This document shows, piece after piece, positions 44,829-57,745 of a stretch of DNA of 64,000 nucleotides. The notes under the pieces were generated by a model. That model ran no database searches. It was not told the origin of the DNA and saw nothing but the letters and a program-made list of their open reading frames with translations. Each line of letters opens with the position of its first letter. The stretch's first letter is position 1. The DNA lies in the NCBI GenBank assembly GCA_016584305.1, contig JACEEZ010010012.1:40001-104000 (forward strand), given 5' to 3'. The stretch is from Chionoecetes opilio (taxonomy: Eukaryota > Arthropoda > Malacostraca > Decapoda > Majidae). Position numbers and translations under genes: made by a program.

Positions 44829-46164
44829 TGGTTTTTGAGTGAAGACGCTTGGCTGTAGCTCCGAAACTAACCATAGGATTTTCTCAGAAAATACCCTCAT
44901 TGTGATTCCCACACAAAGTTACCATACGATGACCAGGAAACCTAACGTAACCTAACCTGACGTGTTCAAGATTAAGCGCGACACACTGTTCCAGAAAACA
45001 GGAATATGCCTCCCGGATGCAGCACAGCATGCCACAATGTCAAACACAGCATGGAAGGCTGCACTGCACACAATCACGCTACTCAAGATTGATCATATTA
45101 GTGAAATATAGTAAAACAGCGTCGTATAACCAGGGAATACTGCACACTCCAAACAGTTGAAATAAAGGATTGTCATGAAATATATACTAATGTACAACAC
45201 CCAGGTATAAATCCAAACCCCAAGGGTGACCAGGGGTGCAGGGTGGAGGATGGGTTTTTTTTCCCAATTTGTGGGTGTAGCGCGTGTAGGCCGTGAGCTC
45301 CAGGGGTGGGATGGCAGGCCCTGGAGGTTCACTTGAGGGCTGTGATGGTTGGCCCTCGCCCGTGGTGGCGCAGGCAGGATTTTTATAGTGACGCCCGTGA
45401 TTAGAGGCTCATGCCGCCCCCCTTGTGTCCTCCGATGCACTCACAGTTGAAGGTAGAGTTAATGGGCAGCATGTGGGTGTTCTTAAGCCACTCGATGGTG
45501 CAGAAAGATTTAAAGTTGATTTTGGATCTCATCGGGGATCGAATCGGAATCGAATCTCATCGGGTCACCGAGAACGTCTCTCGGAGACGCTAACCACTCC
45601 GCTACTGCCTCCCCAAAGAGGTGGTAGCCATCCAATAACCCAGAGGTCGGCAACCCAGAATTTGAGAAGAGTCAGTTTCTTCAAACTTGGCAGAAAAGCA
45701 GTGCTGATGGAGCCACAGTGTACATTATGAATGGAAATTACCAACAAGTACAAGTTAATAAGTACAAGAATTCATCCCAATATTTTCCTAGAGACCCAGG
45801 ACCTAGGTCACATACACTATTGTACTGCAGCCATCTAGGCCAGGATTTTATCTCTTATTTTCTTAACGATCATTTGAACCTTTTTTTGTAGGTGGCAGGA
45901 GCCGCACAGGTCTCTTGAAAGAGCCGCAGTTTGCCGACCACTGCACTAACCCAACACCCATGTACAGGGTGTGTGTGTGTGCACCCTACCCACCTTGCAG
46001 CCAAGATGTACTCAGCAGCAGAGGTATATATGCAGAAACACTTATCCCTCTTGGTCTCGCCAGAAATAAGTAGAATCTGATTATAAAGCCTAAGTCAAGG
46101 AAGCAATGATGGGTGAGGGCAGTGCAGGGAAGGGCCTCGCAGTGCTGCCCTCACACCAAGGGTT
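44829..46164. other. no host gene recognised
   Basis: Holds SINE family 2 copy 2 (45371-45614). The remainder, including GGTGTGTGTGTG near 45968, shows no supported gene. Confidence 0.45.
45371..45614 (-). mobile_element. second SINE family, copy 2
   Basis: On the - strand GCAGTAGCGGAGTGGTTAGC, then GATTCGATCCCCGATGAG, then the same CATCGAGTGGCTTAAGAACA body as the copy at 36104. A small duplication (ATCGGGGATCGAATCGG region) lies in the B-box area. Confidence 0.75.
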
Positions 46165-46345
46165 TTTTTTTCTTTTTTTTTTTACATCACAAAGGACTGG
46201 CCAAGGACACAAAAAAGAGGTAATAAAAAGCCTGCTTAGATGGCAGTCCCTGTACAGAAGACAGTGAGAGAATAAAGAAAGGGGTGTGGGCCAACTTAGT
46301 TCAGGAGGTGTCTTGTCACTCCTCTCTTGAAAAAATTTAAGTCGT
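46165..46345 (-). mobile_element. 3' end of the FTGKLWNSL-type LINE
   Basis: ACATCACAAAGGACTGGCCA, then GGCAGTCCCTGTA and AGAGAATAAAGAAAGG match the tail of the longer copy at 51985. A 5'-truncated insertion. Confidence 0.65.
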
Positions 46346-46837
46346 AGGATTTCGTATTCGTAACATTGCACGATTGCCAACAAGATTTACAGACAATTTT
46401 GCACCATTAGAACACCATTAGAAACCACCAAATTTGGCCACATTAGAAAAAAAAAATAAAAAACATTTATTCACAGATATGATTATGAAATTTGTATAAA
46501 TAATAAAGTAATGAAGGCAAAGAAGATCAATGTTGAGGTTAACAAATAATAACGATAAAACTTGCAAAAGTATGAATCTGCTAGAAAGTTTAGCTATGGC
46601 CATCAGGTTTTCAAGGCCAAGGTCACTTTTGAATGGCCTTATCTTGCAAATTTGGCCATGAAATCTGCCACCTGATACCCCCGCCTTAACAGTGTGAGAG
46701 GAGCCCCCAAGATGATCCCCAATGCCAGACCCAATTCTTTAGAGGGACTGGCAATTGAGAAGGCTTTGTGTTACTTTTTTTTCGCCATTGGCCAGTCCTT
46801 TGTGATGAAAAAAAGACCCGTCAAGGCCTGGGTGGTG

Positions 46838-46876
<39 letters not shown>

Positions 46877-46892
46877 GGACAGAGGAGAGCCA

Positions 46893-47318
46893 TTAACCCC
46901 TCCCTTCACGCCCAGATCTTTCCTTGGCTATAAAAAAAATCGTCTTTTGTTAGCTATAAAATTACGAAAAGTAACTGAATATACCCAATTAGTTGTTTTT
47001 TTTAACAAGGCAAAAAATGTTGCCCCCTTGCTGCTTACTGCCTGATATTTGATGCCAGGAGAAGGGAATACTACGCTTCTTCTTAATTTCAGCTGTATTT
47101 TATCATAGTTAACCATAGTGTCAGTGAAACAGGCATCATTTTAAGCATGAGACCTTAAGATAGAATGGAATTTTTGCCTCGTTAAAAAAAAATAGACTAA
47201 AGTTAGTGGACAAGGATACTAAACAGGTTATATCTATAAATTATTGCTTATAGTCACTAAAAATCGTCTATGGTACCCAAATTACAATAGAAATTAAGTT
47301 CTGGGTCTCAAGGGGTTA
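46893..47318 (-). mobile_element. piggyBac-like MITE, copy 2, split by MITE family A
   Basis: Inverted relative to copy 1: begins TTAACCCCTCCCTTCACGCC and ends TCTGGGTCTCAAGGGGTTA. The MITE at 46997-47192 lies in the middle, which shows the order of insertion. Confidence 0.75.
46997..47192. mobile_element. MITE family A, copy 4, inserted in a piggyBac-like MITE
   Basis: The ends are TTTTTTAACAAGGCAAAAA and TTTTTGCCTCGTTAAAAA with the common body. It interrupts the piggyBac-like MITE at 46893-47318, whose two halves rejoin when it is removed. Confidence 0.8.
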
Positions 47319-47513
47319 CTATAGGAAATCCCCGGTGGGCTTCCATGCCATGCCTGCCGTGCCCCCCTGTACTGTCATGCTGGGCTGGTGCCGTGGCGGG
47401 ACTACCAGGATCAACGGTTTTCATTTCCCTTGTATAGCAATTTGCGGCTAACTATAATGATGTCACTTTGATGCCTTTTGACACGCCACGTCTCCTTTGT
47501 AAAAACCTACGTA

Positions 47514-47890
47514 TAAGTAAACCCTCGATAAACCGAACTAATTGTTAGGAAGGGTCGATCGCAGTATCCGATAGTTCGGTTTATAAGATGATTGGTTGTC
47601 CGCCTCATAAATCGAACTGAGTTTGGTTTGTGAGGGGCGTCGTTTGGTCATACGTGTTCAAACAAAGTTAACTGTATGTTGTATGTACAGCACTGTAGAG
47701 TAGAATATAATTTTGTACAAGGTATTTTTACTGAACTTACCATGCCGGCTAACATGTACGGTCAGCTCACCAATCGCCGCACATGCCAAGCTAGAGTTCA
47801 GTATATCAGAGGCTTGTTCGAAGGCTACACGGCGTTCGGTTTATCCGAAATTCAGTTTAACGAGGTTCGGTTTATCGAGGGTTTACTGTA
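47514..47890. mobile_element. pogo/Tigger-like MITE
   Basis: AGTAAACCCTCGATAAACCG at the left and CGGTTTATCGAGGGTTTACT at the right are inverted ends of at least 23 bp, with TA next to the right end. CAGTA-type ends and TA targets are characteristic of pogo/Tigger elements. No transposase. Confidence 0.75.
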
Positions 47891-48227
47891 AATTCTGTTT
47901 CTAGATTACATTACCCTATGCCTCTTTGTAGGGACTGTGTATGGCATGGGAAGGTTGTGTACCTATTCAAACAAGAGTAGGCAGTCAGACACCTGCCGCC
48001 AAGGTGAAACACTCCCGGGGAGGCACTGACGGGGGGTGAGGGGGTGCTGCAGACTTGTCATTGACGCCCCCCCTCCCCCCCCGTGGCCTCCCCGTCCATA
48101 TCCCTCAGTGTCTCAGATACACAAGAGAGTAGCTGCAGCCTGCACTCTAAAGACAACTCCTCTTACTACTCACACTACACTACATGCACCTTACATCCCT
48201 ACACTCTCTTTACTCAAGTGCCACATG

Positions 48228-48275
48228 ACCTCTGAGGTCTGGCACATTTCCCCCTTTTTGGCATTAAATCAATCA
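48228..48275 (+). mobile_element. 3' end of the LINE seen at 1384
   Basis: CTGGCACATTTCCCCCTTTT, then GGCATTAAATCAATCACTCA matches 1790-1835. A 5'-truncated remnant. Confidence 0.5.
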
Positions 48276-48410
48276 CTCAATCTCTTTACTAAAAAAAATT
48301 CAAAATGGCATTAAACCCACCGATTGCCACCGACGCTTATAAAAGACGCCGGATTATTTAAATTTGCTGCGCCTCAAATATTTTGTGCATGGGAGCTACA
48401 TGGAGTCACT

Positions 48411-48412
<2 letters not shown>

Positions 48413-48450
<38 letters not shown>
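48413..48450 (+). repeat. TA microsatellite
   Basis: (TA)n followed by CCAGTATATTATATATATAT. It is flanked by ACTGG and CCAGT, so it can form a hairpin. Confidence 0.85.
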
Positions 48451-48452
<2 letters not shown>

Positions 48453-48599
48453 AGTATATTATATATATATATTATATTTATTATGTTTTATATTACATAT
48501 ATACAACATAAAACATTGAGTGTAAATGAGGCATATAATTGTATCCAGTAGTTATGTAAGTGAAATAGGTATTACAAGTGATGATGAAAAAGGTAAAAG

Positions 48600-50075
48600 T
48601 AAAGTGTTTATTTAAAAAGTGTGTGAAAGTGAAGTTTTATTTTAAGTGCAAAAATGAATTGTTTACTAAAAAAAGTCCGTAAAGTGAATTGTTTACTCAA
48701 AAAGTCCGTAAAAGTGAATTGTTTATTCAAAAAAATCCGCAAAAGGAAATTTTTTACTCAAAAAAGTCCATAAAAGTGAAGTGTTTACTCAAAAAAGTCC
48801 GTAAAAGTGAAGTTTACTAAAAAAGTCCGAAAAAGTGAAGTGTTTACTCAAAAAAGTCCGTAAAAGGGAATTGTTTACTCAAAAAGTCCGCAAAAGTTAT
48901 GTGGTTACTCAAAAAAGTCCGTAAAAGTGAAGTTTACTCAAAAAAGTCCGTAAAAGGGAATAGTTTACTAAAAAAAGTCCGTAAAAGTGAAGTGTTTACC
49001 AAAAAAAAAGTCCGTAAAAGTGAAGTATTTACTCAAAAAAGTTCGTAAAAGTGAAGTGTTTACTAAAAAAAAGTTCGTAGAAGTGAAGTTCTTACTATAC
49101 AGTCCGTAAAAGTGAAGTGCTTACTCAAAAAAGTCCGTAAAAGTAAAGTGTTTACTCAAAAAAGTCCGCAAAAGTGAAGTGTTTACTCAAAAGTCCGTAA
49201 AAGTGAAGTCTTTACTAATGTCCGGAAAAGGGAATTGTTTACTCAAAAAAGTCTGTAAAAGTGAAGTGTTTACTCAAAAAAGTCCGTAAAAGTGAAGTTT
49301 ACTAAAAAAAGTCCGTAAAAGTGAAGTGTTTACTCAAAAAAGTCCGTAAAAGTAATTGTTTACTCAAAAAAGTCCGTAAAAGTGAAGTATTTACTCAAAA
49401 AAGTCCGTAAAAGTGAATTATTTACTAAAAAAAAGTCCGTAAAAGTTAATTGTTTACTCAAAAAAGTCCGTCAAAGTGAATGTGTTTACTCAAAAAAGTC
49501 CGTCAAAGTTAATGTTTACTCAAAAAAGCGTAAAAGTACTCAAAAGTTAATATTGTTTACTCAAAAAAGTCCGTCAAAGTTAATTGTTTACTCAAAAAAG
49601 TCCGTAAAAGTTAATTGTTTACTCAAAAAAGTCCGTAAAAGTTAATTGTTTACTAAAAAAAGTCCGTAAAAGTTAATTGTTTACTAAAAAAAGTCCGTAA
49701 AAGTTAATTGTTTACTAAAAAAAAGTCCGTAAAAGTTAATTGTTTACTCAAAAAAGTCCGTAAAAGTTAATTGTTTACTCAAAAAAGTCCGTAAAGTTAA
49801 TGTTACTCAAAGTCCGTAAAAGTTAATTGTTTACTCAAAAAAGTCCGTAAAAGTTAATTGTTTACTCAAAAAAGTCCGTAAAAGTTAATTGTTTACTCAA
49901 AAAAGTCCGTAAAAGTTAATTGTTTACTCAAAAAAGTCCGTAAAAGTTAATTGTTTACTCAAAAAAGTCCGTAAAAGTTAATTGTTTACTCAAAAAAGTC
50001 CGTTAAAGTTAATTGTTTACTCAAAAAAGTCCGTTAAAGTTAATTGTTTACTCAAAAAAGTCCGTAAAAGTGAAG
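48600..50075 (+). repeat. 31-bp minisatellite (TTTACTCAAAAAAGTCCGTA)
   Basis: About 48 units of TCAAAAAAGTCCGTAAAAGT followed by GAAGTGTTTAC (left half) or TAATTGTTTAC (right half). The change from GAAGTG to TAATTG around 49440 shows two homogenised subfamilies within one array. Confidence 0.92.
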
Positions 50076-51529
<1,454 letters not shown>

Positions 51530-51890
51530 AAGTTGAAGTTCGATTCAACGGAACTCGATTTACCGGAAAGCTTGATTTATCCGTTTTTTAAAAATTCCGT
51601 CATTCCATTTTTCAATACTACATATAGTGCAACATTCCACTAAATGTAGCAATATTTGGTGCGGTTCTGCTAACGGCCACCGAGCCAGCGTTTGGGTAGA
51701 CTTGGGGGCCATACAGACCACTGCAGAAACAGGAATTACCAGAAACGCCTTCAATTTTACGGCAAATTCTGATATATCGAGCTACATCAGGAGCTATAAC
51801 GGAAGTTCGAATTTGGCGGAAATTTTGATATACCGGAATCGGCCTTGGCTGAAATATTCCGTTATATCGAGTTTCTACTGTGGTTACTTT
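51530..51890. mobile_element. degenerate pogo-like element
   Basis: GAACTCGATTTACCGGA near the left and CCGTTATATCGAGTTTCTAC at the right resemble pogo-like ends, with several CCGGA/CGGAA motifs inside. Boundaries approximate. Confidence 0.4.
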
Positions 51891-51984
51891 TTGTGCCGTC
51901 ATCCGTAATATTAGCCGTCAACAACATGACCTTTGAGGCTGGAGAACTTCAGTATAAAATGACATCGTGGAAATGACATCTACG

Positions 51985-52760
51985 TTCATGTTTTTTTTCT
52001 TTTACATCACAAAGGACTGGCCAAGGGCACACAAAAATGAGGTAACAAAAAACCCGCTTCGTTGCCAGTCCCTATAAAAAAAACCAGTAAGAGAATAAAG
52101 AAAGGAGTGGGCCAATTTACTTCGGGAGGCGTCTTGTCTTGAAAAAAATTAAGTCGTAGGAAGGTGGCAAAATAGAAACAGAAAGAGAGTTCCAGAGTTT
52201 ACCAGTGAAAGGGATGAAAGAGTGAAGATACTTGTTAACTCTTGCATTAGGAAGATGGACAGAATAGGGATGAGAATGAGTAGAAAGGGATGAAAGAGTG
52301 AAGATACTGATTAACTCTTGCATTAGAAAGATGGACAGAATAGGGATGAGAATGAGTAGAAAGGGATGAAAGAGTGAAGATACTGATTAACTCTTGCATT
52401 AGGAAGATGGACAGAATAGGGATGAGAATGAGTAGAAAGGGATGAAAGAGTGAAGATACTGATTAACTCTTGCATTAGGAAGATGGACAGAATAGGGATG
52501 AGAATGAGTAGAAAGGGATGAAAGAGTGAAGATACTTATGAACTCTTGCATTAGGAAGATAGACAGAATAGGGATGAGAATGAGTAGAAAGGGATGAAAG
52601 AGTGAAGATACTGATTAACTCTTGCATTAGGAAGATAGACAGAGTAGGGATGAGAATGATGCCTTCTCTCACCTGACTAGAAAGGAGGAAAAATAGAAAC
52701 AGAAAGAGAAGTCCAGAGTTTACCAGTGAAGGGGATGAAAGAGTAATGGTGGTGTGGGTT
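51985..52760 (-). mobile_element. LINE-like element (FTGKLWNSL type), longest copy, with internal 76-bp repeats
   Basis: The - strand reads MQELISIF, FIPFTGKLWNSLSV and PPSYDLIFFKTRRLP. It ends in a 3' tail GGCCAGTCCTTTGTGATGTA followed by A-rich sequence. Units of 76 bp (AAAGGGATGAAAGAGTGAAG...) start at 52284, 52360, 52436, 52512 and 52588. Confidence 0.75.
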
Positions 52761-53014
52761 CTGGCGGAACAACAAGTGCTACATAGGGAGCCACACTTCT
52801 GAGCCTCTTCACGGTCGCCAGCTGCTTTACTGAATATTGTCCTGTGTTATGTCAGTATTCATATGTTTAATAATACTAATACTTTCAGTACTATTATATT
52901 TATCAGTGTTCTACCAGTATCAAAATGAGAAAAACAACACCATGAGATTACCATTTCATATAATTTACTCAGTTACTTGTATTGATGATAACACTTGTCT
53001 TTCTTTTGTCATAC

Positions 53015-53190
53015 AGTAAACCCTCTAATTCGAACCTGTATAATTAGAACTTCGGATAATTCGACCAAGTATGTGCTGTTTGGCATGTTTTAGTGAGTTC
53101 TTATTGTGTGGAGGGGCTAGAGGTAACCATGGGATAATTTGGACTTTTGGCTAATTCGACCCAGGTCTCAGATTAGAGAGGGTTCACTGT
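53015..53190. mobile_element. short pogo/Tigger-like MITE
   Basis: TACAGTAAACCCTCTAATTC at the left and AGATTAGAGAGGGTTCACTG at the right form diverged inverted ends, related to the element at 47514-47890. Inner sequence is repeated TAATTCGA-type words. Confidence 0.6.
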
Positions 53191-53310
53191 GTTAGGCCTT
53201 CCTCCCAATGCATGGGCTGACACGGAGCCCACAACACCTCATTCACAAAAATACACATTCTGAATACACATCCTAATTAGGCAAAATAATTCCAAGAAAA
53301 TTTATAAATT

Positions 53311-53311
<1 letters not shown>

Positions 53312-53361
<50 letters not shown>
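53312..53361 (+). repeat. poly(A) tract, about 46 A
   Basis: Long A run between AT-rich sequence. No LINE or SINE body recognised in front of it. Confidence 0.8.
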
Positions 53362-53362
<1 letters not shown>

Positions 53363-53486
53363 ATGGATATATTTAAAATAACCAAAGTTTATAATCAATC
53401 CAATCATTTCTAAAAATAGTATTAATTTCACATAGAAGTACCTACATTTATAAATTATCTGCAATTGTTCTCACACACACACACAC

Positions 53487-53777
53487 AGGGTACTCCGTAG
53501 TGTAGTGGTTAGCACGCTTGGTTCACAACCGAGAAGTCCCGGGTTCGATCCCCGGGCGGAGCGGAAACATATGGGCTGTTTCCTTAAAACCCCAGCCCCT
53601 GTCCACCCAGCAGTGAATGGGTACCGGGTGTCAGCCGGGGATTTGTGACCCCCCTCCCGGGGTGGTGGCTTCGGCCAACGCTAACACCACTAAGGATGAA
53701 TGATAAAAATTGTTGATATGGAGACGGGGCCACACGAGCGTTGCTCAGGCCCTGTAAAATACAACTAGATGAATACA
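53487..53777 (+). mobile_element. tRNA-derived SINE, copy 2
   Basis: Same architecture as the copy at 9503: A box TAGTGTAGTGG, anticodon loop TTCACAA, B box GGTTCGATCCC, the same body and tail. It has a more canonical tRNA head and both Pol III boxes intact. CA microsatellites lie on both sides. Confidence 0.88.
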
Positions 53778-54072
53778 CACACACACATACATACACACAC
53801 ACACACACTCTCACCACATGTGATAATTGTAACCTATATATTATTTCTAAGCCCAAGTTATCCACACATTACTCAGTTAATTTTCATAATATATACATAT
53901 GTGCACGTATACCCACATATAGGTAGGTATACATGCCTCAATATACCCATACTCACACACACACACATATCTGTTTAAGGTTTTCCTAGTCATATATTGA
54001 TAAATTAGTTTTCCCGTTTGAAAATTGATATATTGTACAAAACCAAAAAATATTTGGACGTGAAAACACCAT

Positions 54073-54235
54073 TTGGTAAATTTCCAGTTTGACACCGAAT
54101 TCACTTTGGTGGACGAAATCATATATTTTCTGGTGAGTGTTGATGTGTTTTGAATTAATCTGCTAACCGTTTCTGTCGCAAATAACTTTTTTTGTGTGAT
54201 CTGCGACAAAAATTATTGAAAAACAAATTGAACCT
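54073..54235 (+). mobile_element. left end of the same long-TIR family (copy 3), joined to a satellite
   Basis: TTTGGTAAATTTCCAGTTTG, then the GGTGGACGAAAT block, TCTGCTAACCGTTTCTGTCG and GCGACAAAAATTATTG match copies 1 and 2. Instead of a right end, the sequence runs into the 21-bp satellite at 54236. Confidence 0.65.
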
Positions 54236-55137
54236 AACTGAACCTAGCCTAACCTATACTGAACCTAGCCTAACCTATACTGAACCTAGCCTAACCTATA
54301 CTGAACCTAGCCTAACCTATACTGAACCTAGCCTAACCTATACTGAACCTAGCCTAACCTATACTGAACCTAGCCTAACCTATACTTAACCTATACTGAA
54401 CCTAGCCTAACCTATACTGAACCTAGCCTAACCTATACTTAACCAAGCCTAACCTATACTGAACCTAGCCTAACCTATACTGAACCTAGCCTAACCTTAC
54501 TGAACCTATACTGAACCTAGCCTAACCTATACTGAACCTAGCCTAACCTATACTTAACCAAGCCTAACCTATACTGAACCTAGCCTAACCTATACTGAAC
54601 CTAGCCTAACCTATACTGAACCAAGCCTAACCTATACTTAACCAAGCCTAACCTATACTGAACCTAGCCTAACCTATACTGAACCTAGCCTAACCTATAC
54701 TGAACCAAGCCTAACCTATACTTAACCTATACTGAACCTAGCCTAACCTATACTGAACCAAGCCTAACCTATACTTAACCTATACTGAACCTAGCCTAAC
54801 CTATACTGAACCAAGCCTAACCTATACTTAACCTATACTGAACCTAGCCTAACCTATACTGAACCAAGCCTAACCTATACTTAACCTATACTGAACCTAG
54901 CCTAACCTATACTGAACCAAGCCTAACCTATACTTAACCTATACTGAACCTAGCCTAACCTATACTGAACCTAGCCTAACCTATACTGAACCTAGCCTAA
55001 CCTATACTGAACCTAGCCTAACCTATACTGAACCTAGCCTAACCTATACTTAACCTAGCCTAACCTATACTGAACCTAGCCTAACCTATACTTAACCTAG
55101 CCTAACCTATACTTAACCTAGCCTAACCTTCACCTAA
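54236..55137 (+). repeat. 21-bp CCTAA-containing satellite, about 43 units
   Basis: The basic unit is CTGAACCTAGCCTAACCTATA with variants CTTAACC and AACCAAGCC. CCTAACC words recall the arthropod telomere repeat (CCTAA), but the unit is 21 bp and not a pure telomere array. It begins exactly where the element copy at 54073 has AACCTAACTGAACC. Confidence 0.85.
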
Positions 55138-55354
55138 CTATAAAATATAAAAAATAAAATAAATACGTACAAATTTTAAGTGATTTGCGACACTTAACTT
55201 TTGACGATTTACGACTTAAAGAATAAGAAAATAAGATACAAATAAGAAAAATATGAGTAAATAAGAAAATAAGGACAAAGATCAGGAAATGACGGAAAAT
55301 AAGATAAAAATAAGAATAAATAAGATAATAATATTTAGCATCATCATCATCATC

Positions 55355-55445
55355 ATTCTGTTTAAGTCAGAATTCACCCAAATATCTTACGTTAGACCGT
55401 CGATGATACACTTCCAACTATCTCTATCCAATGCCTCAAAACCTC
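55355..55445 (-). mobile_element. short 3' fragment of the RTE-like element
   Basis: TTCTGTTTAAGTCAGAATTC, then GTTAGACCGTCGATGATACA and CCAATGCCTCAAAACC match the end of the copy at 33943. Confidence 0.55.
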
Positions 55446-55536
55446 TTTCAAAACCTCTTCAAACTATTCCAGTAATGTTTAGCCATACTTATAATCAATC
55501 AAATGTAAGATTATTTGAGAGAATGAACGGTATTAT

Positions 55537-56752
55537 TCCAGATGAACACCGAATTCACTTTGGTGGACGAAACAATTTTTTTCTGGTGAGTTTTGATGTG
55601 TTTTGAATTAATCTGCTAACCGTTTCTGTCGCAAATCTTTTTTTTTTTTTTGAAGTTAGGTAAAGGTTAGGTTAGGTATAGTTTCAGTTAGGTTTAGGCA
55701 TAGACTACTATATCTCTGGACTGTTCACGCGACAATGTTTTGAAATTGCGGGGCTGCATAGGGGCCTGCGGGGCGCCCGACAAAGAGATATAGTGGTCTA
55801 TGGACTATCATTAGACTGTTTATCAGTACTAGATATACTGTATTTTTTAAATGTTTGTTCTATAATATTATCAAATAAAAAACAGTAAAACACGCAAAGA
55901 AATGCCATTACGAGACTGATTCATTTCAACTCTTCGCCACTTAAAACTTTGCGAGTCAACTTTATCTGAAGGGTACATGAAGTGCATTTAATTACTTCAT
56001 TGATGTATTTCGTTTTCTGATAAATGAGTTAGAACATCATAATGTGCATCAATAATAAATAATCATCAATCGGTAATTTCCCATTGAGGTATTATTTAGG
56101 TAACGCAATTTATACAGATAATTAGAGTCAGAAAGTAAATATTAAGTAAATAAAAAAATCAATCGAAAATTACCCAATTGAATGATTTTATTTATTTAAT
56201 TTAAGCATTATGAAATGTCAATTCATTTAATCGAAAACGAATATAAAATGGAAGACTAAAAAAATTGCGCTTATAGTGAACACCTTAGATAAAAGTGACC
56301 GAAAAGTAAAATGGCGAAGAGTTTAAATGTAATATTTAGTCATGCATCTCTTTCTGTTCAGTCCGATATGGCATTTATTTAGCGTGTTTCGTGTTTTATT
56401 TTAATCATATGCCCAACCTTTACAAGACTCATATATCATAATATTACAACAGTCAAATTGATCCGTATAATTATGTATATAATTAATAATAATTATTGTG
56501 AATCCAGAGCCCTGACTTTAGTTTGCCATTGTCACCGTCCGATTTTTCGTTTTTGCAGTCCGTTTAAGGGTCTATGGTTAGGTTCATGGTTTAAGGTTTG
56601 GTTAGGTTCACGATTTTTTCATTTTTGTTGCAATTAGCAAAAAAATTTTATATATTTTGCGACAAAACGTATTCAGATTATTCAAAACACATCAAACTCA
56701 CCAGAAAAATGTGTTTCGTCCACCAAAGGAAGTTCGGTGTTCATCTGGAAGG
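55537..56752. mobile_element. DNA element with about 100-bp inverted ends, copy 1
   Basis: Left end CCAGATGAACACCGAATTCA...TTGGTGGACGAAAC continues through a TCTGGTGAGT..TTGATGTG region. The right end carries the complement (GTTTCGTCCACCAAAGG...TTCGGTGTTCATCTGG). No transposase is seen. Superfamily unknown. Confidence 0.65.
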
Positions 56753-56921
56753 TTACGAATAAACTGACATGTCATTACAAGGAACCATTCTCGGGCTGAG
56801 CGAATAAAAAGCCATTGGTCAAAATTAATCCTTATTTATATCAGCCCTTAATCCCCTTATTGGCCCCAGGAACAATTACTGGAAATTCTACTTTGTTTTG
56901 GACAAGAAAACTGTTCGGGTA

Positions 56922-57745
56922 AATTTCTAGTTTGACACCGAATTCACTTTGGTGGACGAAACAATTTATTTCTGGTGAGTGTTGATGTGTTTTGAATTCA
57001 TCTGCTAACCGTTTGTAATCACTAGACTATTTTTTTTTTTTCTTTTTTTAGTGATTTGCGACAAAAATTATTGAAAAACAAATTGAACCTAACCGAACCT
57101 ATACCTATACCTAACCTAAACTATACCTAATCTGCCCTTTACCTAACTTTTTTTTAAATAAGGTATTATTTCGGTAGTGGGCTTTCAACAATCCCAGGAT
57201 TCTTACCTACATCATCGTGTTACCTTCTTCATTCTGAGTATTTTGAACCCTATTTCCCATGGCGCAATTGAATATAATGGCGTTACATGTACTACCGAAA
57301 ATCCACTGTAATTTCAGCCAGAAACGGTTAAGTTAGGTTAAATCAGATGAGGTTAGGTTAGGTAGAGGTGGGATTTGGTTTAGTAACATGACATCAAGAA
57401 AAAAGAAAATTATCAATACTATGGCAGGCGATGCGGAGCAAGGTTTGCGGGGCGGGCCGGGAGGGGCGGGGCGCGCATCCCCCCCCCCCCCCCCACATGT
57501 AAACAAACATTTATTTGCGACAAAAACGAGTGCCAGATTCATTCAAAACCATAAAACACACCAGAAAAACATAAGGCGCATCAGAAAATCGTTGGTTGGG
57601 TGAAACTATAAATTGACCAATAATAATCATTAAAAAGTGATTTGTGACAGAAACGGTTAGCAGAAAAATTCAAAACATCAAAACTCACCAGAAAAAAATA
57701 GTTTCGTCCACCAAAGGAAGTTCGGTGTTCATCTGGAAATTTACC
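56922..57745. mobile_element. DNA element with long inverted ends, copy 2
   Basis: Begins GGGTAAATTTCTAGTTTGAC and ends TCATCTGGAAATTTACCCTA, with the same GGTGGACGAAAC / GTTTCGTCCACC blocks as copy 1. The middle includes CCTAAC-type short repeats and a C-run. Same unknown family. Confidence 0.65.

Noticed and set aside
54236..55137. Interstitial telomere array
   Set aside because: CCTAA words occur, but the period is 21 bp with other bases between, and the array is attached to a transposon end. It is telomere-like at most.
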